This document shows positions 54,476 to 62,896 of a stretch of DNA of 64,000 nt, piece after piece. Source of the stretch: Palsa-295 sp963785585 (GTDB taxonomy: Bacteria; Acidobacteriota; Terriglobia; Acidiferrales; UBA7541); contig CAWAVW010000003.1 of assembly GCA_963785585.1 (NCBI GenBank), positions 372,001-436,000 on the forward strand, read 5' to 3'. The translations under genes were made by a program, and so were the position numbers. The notes under the pieces were generated by a model. That model was not told where the DNA came from and made no database searches. It was given only the letters and a program-made list of their open reading frames with translations. Each line of letters starts with the position of its first letter. The stretch's first letter is position 1.

Positions 54476-55156
54476 TTGGACATGGACCGCTTGGGTCCCG
54501 CGGCTGCACTTGCGCGCAAATTGCGCGGAGCCGCGGGACTCTTTAAGGTCGGAAACCAGCTCTTCACCTCCGAAGGGCCCAACGCCGTCAAAAAGCTGGC
54601 GGCGCTCGGTTTCGGTATCTTCCTCGACCTGAAATTCCACGATATTCCAAACACGGTCGCCCACGCGGTTTCCGCTGGTGCGCGCTTGCCCGGCGTCCGC
54701 CTGATGACGCTCCACACCACCGGCGGCCTTGAAATGATGAGCGCCGCACGCGATGCGGCCGCGGCGTACGGCAAGAAACGCCCGCAACTGTTGGGTGTGA
54801 CCATCCTCACCAGCATGGACGACTCGACTCTGCGGGATGTGGGACTCGCCGGTCCGCCCGCCGTCCGCGCGGTGGAGCTCGCGAAACTGGCCCAGCAAGC
54901 CGGACTCGACGGAGTTGTCGCCTCTGCCCACGAGGTTCAGGGAATTCGGAGCGCCTGCGGCCCGAAGTTCCTAATCGTTGTACCCGGCATCCGTCCCGCA
55001 AGTGCTTCGGCGGACGACCAGGCCCGCGTCGCCACTCCGGGCCAGGCAATCGCCGCCGGCGCGGACTATCTCGTCGTCGGCCGTCCGATCACCGGCGCAG
55101 GCGACCCGCGAAAGTCGGCCCTCGCCATCGGCCGTGAAATTTCCGAAGCGCTCTAG
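54476..55156 (+). CDS. pyrF: Orotidine 5'-phosphate decarboxylase (start codon unclear)
   Basis: A 226-residue OMP decarboxylase as counted from a TTG. The active-site array is FLDLKFHDIPNTVA (Lys-Asp-x-x-Asp type) with GLFKVGNQLFTSEG, and the phosphate loop VVPGIRPASASADDQARVAT and VVGRPITGAGDP. The family's first strand reads LIVALDMD and is encoded here at 54464-54487, upstream of the TTG, but no ATG, GTG or TTG occurs in that frame between the stop at 54374 and 54476. The TTG keeps the substrate-binding Asp but removes most of strand one. A rare start (ATC 54467 or ATT 54383), a frameshift from rlpA, or a sequence error are options. Confidence 0.9.
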   Translation: MDMDRLGPAAALARKLRGAAGLFKVGNQLFTSEGPNAVKKLAALGFGIFLDLKFHDIPNTVAHAVSAGARLPGVRLMTLHTTGGLEMMSAARDAAAAYGKKRPQLLGVTILTSMDDSTLRDVGLAGPPAVRAVELAKLAQQAGLDGVVASAHEVQGIRSACGPKFLIVVPGIRPASASADDQARVATPGQAIAAGADYLVVGRPITGAGDPRKSALAIGREISEAL

Positions 55157-55276
55157 CGCTCACCCTTCGCCAATCGATTTCTTCCTGGGCCAGGCGCGGC
55201 CGCGCTTGACAAAAACCCACTCCGAGTTCAACGTCTGTTTCGATAACTCATCTCCACAAATTGAGAGGATTCGTTT

Positions 55277-57337
55277 ATGCGTGTCGCTAAGAACATTTTT
55301 GCTTTCGGCATAGCCGCTGCGGCATTACTCTGCGCTTCAGTCGTCCAGGCGCAAGCCATTGGCGCCCCGCCCATGCCGCCCAAAGCAAAGACGGTGGAGG
55401 TCTCGCCCGCCAAGGCCACCGCCCACGTTGGCGAGCGGCTAAAATTCGCCGCTGTCGCGAAAGACGACAAAGGCAACGTGATCAACGTGAAGCCGTCGAT
55501 CTGGTTTGCCGCGCCGTTTGACGTTGCCGGCGCCGACGCCGATGGCACCGTCCTGTTTCGTGAGCCCGGCACTGTGACCGTCGGCGCTGTGATTGCCGGC
55601 AAGCCCGGCTTCGCCGAGGTAACGGTCGTTGCGCCGGAGGCAGCGAGCGTCGATGTCGCGCCGTTTTCAAAGGCTCTGCCTGTCGGCGCTACCGCCGTCC
55701 TCAATGCTACTGCACGCTCGGCGAACGGCGATCCTCGCACGGACGTTCCCATCAAGTGGACGTCAACGACTCCGGCCATCGCAAAAGTGGACGGCTCCGG
55801 CGTGATTACCGGGGTCGCTCCCGGCACCGCCACCATCGTCGCCACCGCCGACCACCAAACCGCCGAAGCGAAAGTGAAGGTCGTCGCCGACGTAATTCAC
55901 ACCCTGTCGATCGCTCCGCAGGCCAGCGCCGCCAAGACCGGCGACGTGGTGCGATTCACCGCGAAATCCGACGATGCCAAAGGCAACCAGGTCAAAGACG
56001 TCGCCACAACCTGGACGGTCAACGGCCCCCGCGCCACCATCTATCCCGACGGTGCATTCGTCGCCGAATTGCCGGGCACCTACCAGGTAACCGCCTCGAT
56101 TGGGCGCCACGCCGCCGTCACCTCCATCGAAGTCACCCCTCGCGCCGCCCAGCGCGACCTGGAGTACGTTGCGCACATTCCCATAAAGAACGCGGATGGC
56201 AAAGTCTTGCAAACGTCCGAGGAATGGATCATCGGCAATCACCTGTATGTCGCCACGATTTCCGATCGCCTTTTTTCTTTCGACATTTCCGATCCCGCGA
56301 AACCCAAGCCGCTCGACTCGATGAAAGTCGATACGCGCCTGATCAACGACGTAAGCACGACGGCGGACGAAAAAACCGGCGTGCTCACTCGGGAAGGCGC
56401 GTCCAATCGCAAGAATGGAATCGTTCTGTTCGATGCCTCCGACCCCGCGCACTTGAAGCAAATTTCCGATTTCACCGAGACGGTCACCGGCGGCGTCCAC
56501 AGCGCCTACATCAATACGCACTACGTGTACATCACGGACGACGCGAACGGCTCGCTGCACATCATCGACATTCAAGATCCGGCCCACCCGAAGGAAGTCG
56601 CGCAGTGGCAGACCGAAAAGACCCAGGAACAAACGATCGCCTCGCCGCTCGGCGAAGGAATGATCACTGTCGGCCGCTATTTGCACGATTTGCAGGTAAA
56701 AGACGGCCTGGCCTATCTCGCGTACTGGCGTGACGGGCTCGTGATTCTCGACGTTGGCGCCGGCATCAAGGGCGGCAGCCCCGAACACCCAAAGCTCGTC
56801 GCCCAATACAAATTCAACCACTATGAGCTGTATGGAAACGGATGGCTCGCCGGCACCCACACCACCTTCCGCTACAAAAATTACGTCTTCGTCGGCGACG
56901 AAGTGTTTCCCGCCAGCTTTGACATCGACTCAAAAGAACGCATCCCCGTTCGCGGCAGGCTGCATGTAATGGACGTAAGCGATATCGAGCACCCGCGCGA
57001 AGTCGCCATCTACGAAGTTCCCGAAGGCGGCGTTCACAACGTGTGGGCCGACGGCGACACGCTCTTTGCCGGCGATTATGCCGGCGGCGGTCGAGTCGTC
57101 GATATTTCGGGCGAGCTCCGCGGCGACCTCTACGCCCAGGGCCGCGAAATCGCTTCCTTCTGGACCGGCGACCCCGACGGCTACCGCACCAATCTTCCGT
57201 TCACCTGGGGGGCGCAGCCGGCCAACGGGCTGATCTATTTCAATGACATCAACAGCGGCATCTGGATTACCAAACTCGGCAAGCCGAAATTCCAGGGCTC
57301 GACCATCGCTCCGCCGCTTCAGGAAAAAGTGGAATAG
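55277..57337 (+). CDS. Secreted Ig-like and LVIVD-repeat protein
   Basis: A 686-residue exported protein (signal peptide 1-25, ASVVQAQA). Three bacterial Ig-like (BIG2-type) domains cover about 38-115, 117-205 and 208-290 (VDGSGVITGVAPGTATIVAT is the typical BIG2 core). The rest (about 300-675) is a beta-propeller of LVIVD repeats: YVATISDRLFSFDISDPAKP, YITDDANGSLHIIDIQDPAH, and LHVMDVSDIEHPREVAIYEV. Such proteins bind or display at the cell surface; no enzymatic motif is visible. AGAGGA lies 6 nt upstream, and a TTGACA at 55206-55211 may be the -35. Confidence 0.85.
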   Translation: MRVAKNIFAFGIAAAALLCASVVQAQAIGAPPMPPKAKTVEVSPAKATAHVGERLKFAAVAKDDKGNVINVKPSIWFAAPFDVAGADADGTVLFREPGTVTVGAVIAGKPGFAEVTVVAPEAASVDVAPFSKALPVGATAVLNATARSANGDPRTDVPIKWTSTTPAIAKVDGSGVITGVAPGTATIVATADHQTAEAKVKVVADVIHTLSIAPQASAAKTGDVVRFTAKSDDAKGNQVKDVATTWTVNGPRATIYPDGAFVAELPGTYQVTASIGRHAAVTSIEVTPRAAQRDLEYVAHIPIKNADGKVLQTSEEWIIGNHLYVATISDRLFSFDISDPAKPKPLDSMKVDTRLINDVSTTADEKTGVLTREGASNRKNGIVLFDASDPAHLKQISDFTETVTGGVHSAYINTHYVYITDDANGSLHIIDIQDPAHPKEVAQWQTEKTQEQTIASPLGEGMITVGRYLHDLQVKDGLAYLAYWRDGLVILDVGAGIKGGSPEHPKLVAQYKFNHYELYGNGWLAGTHTTFRYKNYVFVGDEVFPASFDIDSKERIPVRGRLHVMDVSDIEHPREVAIYEVPEGGVHNVWADGDTLFAGDYAGGGRVVDISGELRGDLYAQGREIASFWTGDPDGYRTNLPFTWGAQPANGLIYFNDINSGIWITKLGKPKFQGSTIAPPLQEKVE

Positions 57338-57364
57338 GTAAGGTCGAAGCACATCGCTGCACGG

Positions 57365-57406
57365 AATCGAGGACGCGCGTGCCCATGCCGTCCTCGATTT
57401 TCTTTT
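57365..57406 (+). terminator. Intrinsic terminator after the LVIVD gene
   Basis: AATCGAGGACG and CGTCCTCGATT form an 11-bp perfect stem with a 13-nt loop, followed by TTTCTTTTT. It starts 28 bp after the stop codon. Confidence 0.9.
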
Positions 57407-57472
57407 TAACCGTTCGCGGTCGCCGCCTGGAATGGCTGTCCGTGGCACGCGCGGAAGCATGAGGAGCACAAC

Positions 57473-57799
57473 ATGGTCGCACTGAAATCCGTCTTGCTGT
57501 TCGTGTTCGCGGGGCTCTGCGAAATCGGCGGCGGCTACCTGATGTGGCAGTGGTGGCGCAACGGGCTCGCTTGGTATTACGGTCTTGTCGGCGGATTGAT
57601 TCTTTGCCTCTACGGAATCGTCCCCACCTATCAACCGGCCACGTTCGGCCGCGTGTACGCCGCATACGGAGGCGTTTTCGTCGCGCTCTCGATTCTATGG
57701 GGATGGAAGATCGACCGCATCCGCCCCGACGTCTTCGACCTGATCGGCGGAGCGATTTGCCTGGTGGGCGTCGGTGTGATCATGTACTGGCCGCGTTAG
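57473..57799 (+). CDS. YnfA/UPF0060 family membrane protein
   Basis: A 108-residue protein with four membrane helices. The family signature FAGLCEIGGGYLMWQWWRNG and the segment RVYAAYGGVFVALSILWGW followed by DVFDLIGGAICLVGVGVIMY identify UPF0060 (YnfA). Some members are reported as small-multidrug-resistance-like exporters; no substrate can be inferred here. It stands alone between a terminator and the selB promoter. Confidence 0.93.
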   Translation: MVALKSVLLFVFAGLCEIGGGYLMWQWWRNGLAWYYGLVGGLILCLYGIVPTYQPATFGRVYAAYGGVFVALSILWGWKIDRIRPDVFDLIGGAICLVGVGVIMYWPR

Positions 57800-57841
57800 G
57801 ATTCGCCCGTGCTCGCCTCTGTGCCGAGCGACCTGCGGAAT

Positions 57842-57870
57842 TTGACCCTGTGATGCCGCTTCGCTAGCAT
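57842..57870 (+). promoter_or_regulatory. Promoter of selB
   Basis: TTGACC (5/6), 17-nt spacer, TAGCAT (4/6). The predicted start near 57877 gives a leader of about 18 nt. Confidence 0.5.
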
Positions 57871-57894
57871 CATTTCTCAGTTGTCATCGCCGCA

Positions 57895-59802
57895 ATGCAA
57901 ACCTCCCAACACGTCATCGTCGGCACCGCCGGCCACATCGATCACGGCAAGTCTTCGCTCGTCCAGGCGCTCACCGGCACAAACCCCGACCGCCTCGCGG
58001 AAGAAAAGCGGCGCGGTATCACCATCGATCTGGGATTCGCCTTTCTCGATCTACCCGGCGTTCGCATTGGCTTTGTGGACGTGCCGGGCCACGAACGATT
58101 CGTGCGCAACATGCTCGCCGGCGTCGGCGGAATCGATCTCGTCGTCCTCGTGATTGCCGCCGACGAATCCATCCAGCCGCAGACCCGCGAGCACTTCGAT
58201 ATCTGCCGCATGCTCGGAATTTCGCGCGGCCTCATCGCCCTCACCAAATCCGATCTGGTCGACGCCGACGCGCTCACCGTCGTCCGTCTCGAAATCGAAG
58301 ACTTCGTGCGCGGTTCGTTTCTCGACGGCGCGCCGATCATTCCCGTCAGCGCCAAAAGTGCCTCCGGACTCGACGAACTGAAAGCCGCGTTACAGAATAT
58401 CGCCGCCGATGTGCCGCCACGCACCACCGGCGCCCATTTTCGCCTGCCCATCGACCGCGCCTTCGCCATGAAAGGTTTCGGAGCTGTCGTGACCGGCACT
58501 TTGATCTCCGGCACTGTAAAAGTCGAAGACGAACTCGAACTCTACCCCACCGGAAAAATCGTGCGCGTCCGCGGCCTCCACAGCGGCGGCGCTTCGATTG
58601 AATCCGCATCGGCGGGGCAGAGAACCGCGCTCAATCTCGCCGGCATCGAGCTCGAAAAAATCGAGCGCGGCATGGTTCTCGCTCCGGCTGGCGCTTTCGC
58701 GCCAACGCAAAGAATCGACGTGCGCCTAACGCTTCTGCAATCGGCCCGCGCGCTCAAGGATCACTCGAAGGTTCACTTCCATCAAGGCACCGCCGAACGC
58801 ATCGCCGAAGTGAAACGTCTCGACGCCACGACGAAGTGGGAACCCGGCGAATCCTCCTTCGCTCAACTGCGCCTCGATGCGCCGCTCCTTCTTCTGCCGG
58901 GCGACCGCTTCATCGTTCGCCAATTTTCTCCCGTCATTACCATTGGCGGCGGTATCGTTCTTGACTCCGAGCCTTCCCGCCACAAACGCAACGATCCCGC
59001 CGTTCACGGATTTCTCGAAATCCTCGAACGCGCCGACAAACCGGAAATTCTCGCCGCGCTGCTAAATTCCTCGCCGCGCGAACTTCCGATCTCCGACCTG
59101 ATCGCCCGAACCGGTTGGACGAAATCCCAAGTCCTCAAAGCCGCCATCGAATTGTCGGCTTCGAATCGCGCCCGCGTAATCTCTGAGCAGCCGTGGTCCA
59201 TCGCTTCGGCAAAATCCGTCGCCGAATGCGCCGCCGCTCTGCTGAAATCCGTCGATCACTTCCACGCGTCCAATCCGCTTTCGCCCGGAATTCCAAAGCA
59301 GGAACTCCGCGGCCGCGTTGGCAACCCGACGATCGCTCTGATGGAAACCGCCCTCGCTGACCTGCAACAAGCGCAAGCCATCGCCATCGCCGGCGACCTC
59401 GTCAAGCGCGCCAACCGCCAAATCGCCCTTTCCGCCGAAGAAGCCCGCGCCAAAGCCATTGTCGAGAAGCATTTTCGCGAAGCGGGGCTCGCCGCGCCGG
59501 ATCTCGAATCCATCCTCAAAACTCTTCCCGTCGATCCCGGGCGCGCTCAAAAACTCGTCCAGATTCTTTTGCGCGAAAAAGCGCTGATCCGCCTCTCGCC
59601 AGATCTGATCCTCCACGAATCCGCCGTAAAACATCTAAAGGCCCTCCTCGCAGCGTACAAGCAGAAGCACGGCCCGCGGTTGCCGATTGCTGCATTTAAG
59701 GAACTTACGGGCGTCTCTCGGAAGTACGCGATCCCGTTACTAGAACACCTCGACCGCGAACACCTCACCCGCAGAGCCGGCGACGAGCGTGTTATACTGT
59801 AA
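57895..59802 (+). CDS. selB: Selenocysteine-specific elongation factor SelB
   Basis: A 635-residue translation factor that carries Sec-tRNA(Sec) to UGA codons with a SECIS element. GTPase motifs: GTAGHIDHGKSSLVQALTG (G1), RRGITIDLGFAF (G2), DVPGHERFV (G3), TKSDLVD (G4). Domains 2 and 3 follow, then the C-terminal winged-helix domains (about 380-635) that bind SECIS RNA and separate SelB from EF-Tu. selA, selD and tRNA(Sec) are not found in the window, and I did not detect a selenoprotein with an internal UGA here. Confidence 0.95.
   Translation: MQTSQHVIVGTAGHIDHGKSSLVQALTGTNPDRLAEEKRRGITIDLGFAFLDLPGVRIGFVDVPGHERFVRNMLAGVGGIDLVVLVIAADESIQPQTREHFDICRMLGISRGLIALTKSDLVDADALTVVRLEIEDFVRGSFLDGAPIIPVSAKSASGLDELKAALQNIAADVPPRTTGAHFRLPIDRAFAMKGFGAVVTGTLISGTVKVEDELELYPTGKIVRVRGLHSGGASIESASAGQRTALNLAGIELEKIERGMVLAPAGAFAPTQRIDVRLTLLQSARALKDHSKVHFHQGTAERIAEVKRLDATTKWEPGESSFAQLRLDAPLLLLPGDRFIVRQFSPVITIGGGIVLDSEPSRHKRNDPAVHGFLEILERADKPEILAALLNSSPRELPISDLIARTGWTKSQVLKAAIELSASNRARVISEQPWSIASAKSVAECAAALLKSVDHFHASNPLSPGIPKQELRGRVGNPTIALMETALADLQQAQAIAIAGDLVKRANRQIALSAEEARAKAIVEKHFREAGLAAPDLESILKTLPVDPGRAQKLVQILLREKALIRLSPDLILHESAVKHLKALLAAYKQKHGPRLPIAAFKELTGVSRKYAIPLLEHLDREHLTRRAGDERVIL
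59794..59799 (+). promoter_or_regulatory. Extended -10 promoter of tatA within the end of selB
   Basis: TGT-TATACT overlaps the last codons of selB. Predicted start near 59806 gives tatA a 60-nt leader with a small GC hairpin (GCAG...CTGC). Confidence 0.4.
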
Positions 59803-59866
59803 TTGATTGGGCTTGCAGTGGCCTGCAGGCTGCGTTTTTCTCACAATCTCTCAAGGCAGGTGACTT

Positions 59867-60091
59867 ATGGGTGAGTTTAGCGCGATCCATTGGTTGATCG
59901 TTCTGGCCGTCATCGTTCTTCTCTTCGGCGGCAAGAAAATCCCCGAAGTCATGCGCGGCCTCGGCGAAGGCATCCGCAATTTCAAAGACGGCATGAATTC
60001 TCCGGCCTCGAGCACCACGGCAACTCCGACGCAGCCGGCGACTCCCGCGGTTGCGCCACCGCCGACGGTTGCTCCCGAGGAAAAGAAGTAA
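59867..60091 (+). CDS. tatA: Twin-arginine translocase subunit TatA/TatE
   Basis: A 74-residue protein with one N-terminal membrane helix (HWLIVLAVIVLLFGGKKIPE), the FGGKKIPE hinge, an amphipathic helix (MRGLGEGIRNFKDGM), and a Pro/Thr/Ala-rich tail. TatA polymerises to form the pore for folded twin-arginine substrates. GGCAGGTG precedes the ATG. No tatC or tatB is adjacent, which is usual for stand-alone tatA genes in this phylum (inference). Confidence 0.94.
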   Translation: MGEFSAIHWLIVLAVIVLLFGGKKIPEVMRGLGEGIRNFKDGMNSPASSTTATPTQPATPAVAPPPTVAPEEKK

Positions 60092-60126
60092 GTTTCGTTC
60101 GGCTGATAAATTTTCAGGTGATTCGG

Positions 60127-60161
60127 ACGGCGACACCCCAGGGCGGGTTCGCCGTTTTTTT
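60127..60161 (+). terminator. Intrinsic terminator of tatA
   Basis: ACGGCGA and TCGCCGT form a 7-bp stem (60127-60133 with 60149-60155) with an ACCC/GGGT inner pairing, followed by seven T residues. Confidence 0.88.
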
Positions 60162-60196
60162 ATTTGGGGGAACTTTTTAGCGTTGGAATTGTTTTG

Positions 60197-60778
60197 CTAC
60201 GGCGTCTCGTCGAGCGCTTTCAGCGTTTGCCACACGCGCGATAGCGGCAAGCCCATCACATTGAAGTAGCAGCCCTCGATCTTCGTCACAAATTTCCCGC
60301 CGATCCCCTGAATTCCGTAGCTTCCCGCTTTGTCCATCGGCTCGCCTGTGCGCACATACTCATCGATCTCCGCGTCGGATAGCGCGGCGAAATGCACGCG
60401 CGTAGTCTCTACACCCACCGTTGGCGCGGTATCCGAACTCCTCATGATTGCAAAGCCGGTGACCACATCGTGCGCGCCGCCGCTCAGAATCCGCAGCATG
60501 CGCCGCGCATCGTCGGCGCCCTTGGGCTTGCCCAGGATTTGGCCCTCGGCGAAAACCACCGTATCCGCTGCCAGCACAATCGTCGGCTCGTCGCCCATCG
60601 ACGCTCGCGCGGCCGCGTGCGCCGCTTTCAGACCGGCGATTCGCGTCACATACGCAGTCACGTCTTCGCCGCCCAACCGCGATTCATCTGTATCGGTCGG
60701 GCTGACGGAGAATTCAAATCCCGCATGCCGTAAAATTTCGGCGCGTCGTGGCGACCGAGACGCAAGAATGAGTTTCAT
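60197..60778 (-). CDS. maf: Maf-family nucleoside triphosphate pyrophosphatase
   Basis: A 193-residue house-cleaning enzyme that hydrolyses dTTP/UTP and modified nucleotides. LILASRSPRRAEILRHAGFE, LAADTVVFAEGQILGKPKGA and YVRTGEPMDKAGSYGIQGIG are the conserved blocks; the Y-x-x-x-x-E-P-x-D/K-A-G signature places it in the YhdE/MafB-like branch. No ribosome site is visible before the ATG. It follows the acyl-CoA mutase gene by 38 bp, so the two are likely cotranscribed. Confidence 0.94.
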   Translation of the reverse strand: MKLILASRSPRRAEILRHAGFEFSVSPTDTDESRLGGEDVTAYVTRIAGLKAAHAAARASMGDEPTIVLAADTVVFAEGQILGKPKGADDARRMLRILSGGAHDVVTGFAIMRSSDTAPTVGVETTRVHFAALSDAEIDEYVRTGEPMDKAGSYGIQGIGGKFVTKIEGCYFNVMGLPLSRVWQTLKALDETP

Positions 60779-60816
60779 AGGGAAGGGAACTCGAACAACT
60801 TCAGGTCCGGCACGCG

Positions 60817-62436
60817 CTAGATAACCACCGACTCTTCGTACTCGCCAAACGTCCGCCGCAGCACGTCCGAAATTTCGCCCACGGTCACATACGCTTCCAC
60901 GGCCGCGAGAATCGCCGGCATCAGATTTTCGCCAGACGCGGCACGCCTTTCAATTTCGGCAACGGCTGCTTTCGATTTCGCCGCATCGCGCCTCGCACGC
61001 AGCGCCGCCAGCCGCCCCACTTGGGAACGCTCAATTTCCGGATCAATCCGCAGCGTCGGAATCGGCTTCCCCTCGTCAGCTTGAAATCGATTCACGCCCA
61101 CAACCACCTGTTCGCCGCTGTCCACGGCCGTTTGGTATTCGTACGCCGATTTCTGCACTTCCTGCTGCACGAACCCCGCTTCAATCGCTTTCAACATTCC
61201 GCCCATCGCATCGATCTTGGCAATGTAGTCCCGCGCGCCCGCTTCGATCTCGTCGGTCAACTTTTCGATCGCATACGAACCTGCCACGGGATCGATCGCA
61301 TTGGCTACGCCCGTTTCCTGCGCGATGATTTGCTGCGTGCGCAAGGCCAGCAGCGCCGCTTGCTCGGTGGGCAGCGCCAGCGCTTCATCGAGACCATTGG
61401 CGTGCAGCGATTGGCATCCGCCCAGCACCGCCGCCAGGCACTGCAGCGCCACACGCACCAGATTGTTTTCGGGCTGCTGGGCCGTCAGCGACGACCCCGC
61501 CGTCTGCGCGTGAAAACGCAGCATCATCGACCGCGCGTCCTTCGCGCCAAACCGGTCCCGCATCGTCCGCGCCCACAATCGCCGCGCCGCCCGAAACTTG
61601 GCGATCTGCATCAGAAACTCGTTGTGCGAGTTGAAGAAAAACGAAAGCTGCGGCGCGAATTCATCCACCGGAAGCCCCGAAGCGATGGCCGCTTCCACAT
61701 ACGCGATCCCGTTTGCCAGCGTGAACGCCACTTCCTGCACGTCCGTCGATCCGGCCTCGCGGATGTGATACCCCGAGATCGAAATCGCGTTCCAGTTCGG
61801 CAGCTCGCTGCGGCACCACGAAAAAATATCCGTCACAATGCGCATCGCCGGCCGCAGCGGATAGATATACGTCCCGCGCGCGATATATTCCTTCAGCACG
61901 TCGTTCTGCACCGTGCCGGCCAGCCGCTGCAAATTCGCGCCTTGCTGCTTCGCCACCGCCACATACAGCGCCAGCAGAATCGCCGCCGTCGAATTGATGG
62001 TCATCGAGGTCGAGATTCGCTCGAGCGGAATCGCATCAAACAACGTCTGCATGTCTTCCAGCGAATCAATCGCCACGCCTACTTTTCCCACTTCGCCCAG
62101 CGCCAGCGGATGATCCGAATCCATTCCAATCTGCGTCGGCAAATCAAACGCCACCGACAATCCTTTTTGCCCCTGCCCCAGCAAATACCGGTAGCGTTGG
62201 TTCGATTCTGCCGCACTGCCAAATCCCGCGTACTGCCGCGTGGTCCACAGCCGCCCGCGATACATCGTGGGATACACGCCGCGCGTAAATGGGAACTCGC
62301 CCGGAAAGCCGAGTTCGTGCTCCGCGTTCCAATCGCCCAAATCTTCGGGAGTGATCACCGCGTCCATCGCAAGTCCCGACGGTGATCCCGCCCTGGGATC
62401 GGCCATCGCCGCGGATTTTTTTGAATTTTCCGCCAT
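60817..62436 (-). CDS. Cobalamin-dependent acyl-CoA mutase, large subunit (methylmalonyl-CoA mutase type)
   Basis: A 539-residue TIM-barrel subunit. Family segments include GVYPTMYRGRLWTTRQYAGF, GQKGLSVAFDLPTQIGMDSD, GTVQNDVLKEYIARGTYIYP, and SLHANGLDEALALPTE. The B12-binding domain (D-x-H-x2-G) is absent, so it needs a separate small subunit, as in archaeal and isobutyryl-type mutases; that gene is not in the window. The region PAMRIVTDIF keeps an Arg where methylmalonyl-CoA mutases bind the substrate carboxylate, which I take as weak support for methylmalonyl-CoA. The start ATG at 62436 is chosen over 62556 because family sequence begins soon after. Confidence 0.9.
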   Translation of the reverse strand: MAENSKKSAAMADPRAGSPSGLAMDAVITPEDLGDWNAEHELGFPGEFPFTRGVYPTMYRGRLWTTRQYAGFGSAAESNQRYRYLLGQGQKGLSVAFDLPTQIGMDSDHPLALGEVGKVGVAIDSLEDMQTLFDAIPLERISTSMTINSTAAILLALYVAVAKQQGANLQRLAGTVQNDVLKEYIARGTYIYPLRPAMRIVTDIFSWCRSELPNWNAISISGYHIREAGSTDVQEVAFTLANGIAYVEAAIASGLPVDEFAPQLSFFFNSHNEFLMQIAKFRAARRLWARTMRDRFGAKDARSMMLRFHAQTAGSSLTAQQPENNLVRVALQCLAAVLGGCQSLHANGLDEALALPTEQAALLALRTQQIIAQETGVANAIDPVAGSYAIEKLTDEIEAGARDYIAKIDAMGGMLKAIEAGFVQQEVQKSAYEYQTAVDSGEQVVVGVNRFQADEGKPIPTLRIDPEIERSQVGRLAALRARRDAAKSKAAVAEIERRAASGENLMPAILAAVEAYVTVGEISDVLRRTFGEYEESVVI

Positions 62437-62438
62437 CT

Positions 62439-62696
62439 TCACCGCACCCGCTTCGCGCGCCGGAACGACGTAAACGAAAAGATCGCCATCAGCACCGCGT
62501 ACACCGCCGCAAATCCCACCAGCCAGGCCGCCGGCTTTGAGTGCCATTGCCGCCACACCATCACCGCGCCGTACACCGCAAACATCGCAAAAATCGCGCC
62601 CGTCGCCTCATGAAACAATTGCCGCGCCGCCCGCCACACCACGCGTAACGTGATCTTCGCCGACTGCCACACGGTGCCGTAGAATCCCGCCGCCAT
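62439..62696 (-). CDS. Small membrane protein of 85 residues
   Basis: The protein has an amphipathic start (FYGTVWQSAKITLRVVWRAA), two hydrophobic helices (about 33-48 and 57-75) and a basic tail SFRRAKRVR. No family is recognised. Its stop lies 2 nt before the mutase ATG, so it is the first gene of the mutase-maf operon. TATATT (62708-62713) ends 11 nt before the ATG, and AAAGG touches the ATG, so the leader is only a few nucleotides. Confidence 0.65.
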   Translation of the reverse strand: MAAGFYGTVWQSAKITLRVVWRAARQLFHEATGAIFAMFAVYGAVMVWRQWHSKPAAWLVGFAAVYAVLMAIFSFTSFRRAKRVR

Positions 62697-62707
62697 CCTT
62701 TGAGTCT

Positions 62708-62713
62708 AATATA
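62708..62713 (-). promoter_or_regulatory. -10 box of the mutase operon
   Basis: TATATT (5/6) on the minus strand, 11 nt before the ATG at 62696. No clear -35 hexamer. Confidence 0.45.
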
Positions 62714-62896
62714 ACTGCACCCTCTCCGCCGCACTCGGCGCAGCCCTTGCCCGGTAATCGCGCACCGGCGCCGCCCGTGGAACTGGCAAGCGGAACAGGT
62801 AACCACACAGGTTCACTTTGCGCGTCAGGGGCTTGTATCCGCAATACGCCAGCCCTAGAATGGCGTGAGAAGGGTTGTTCTCAGGAGGTAGCGCCC

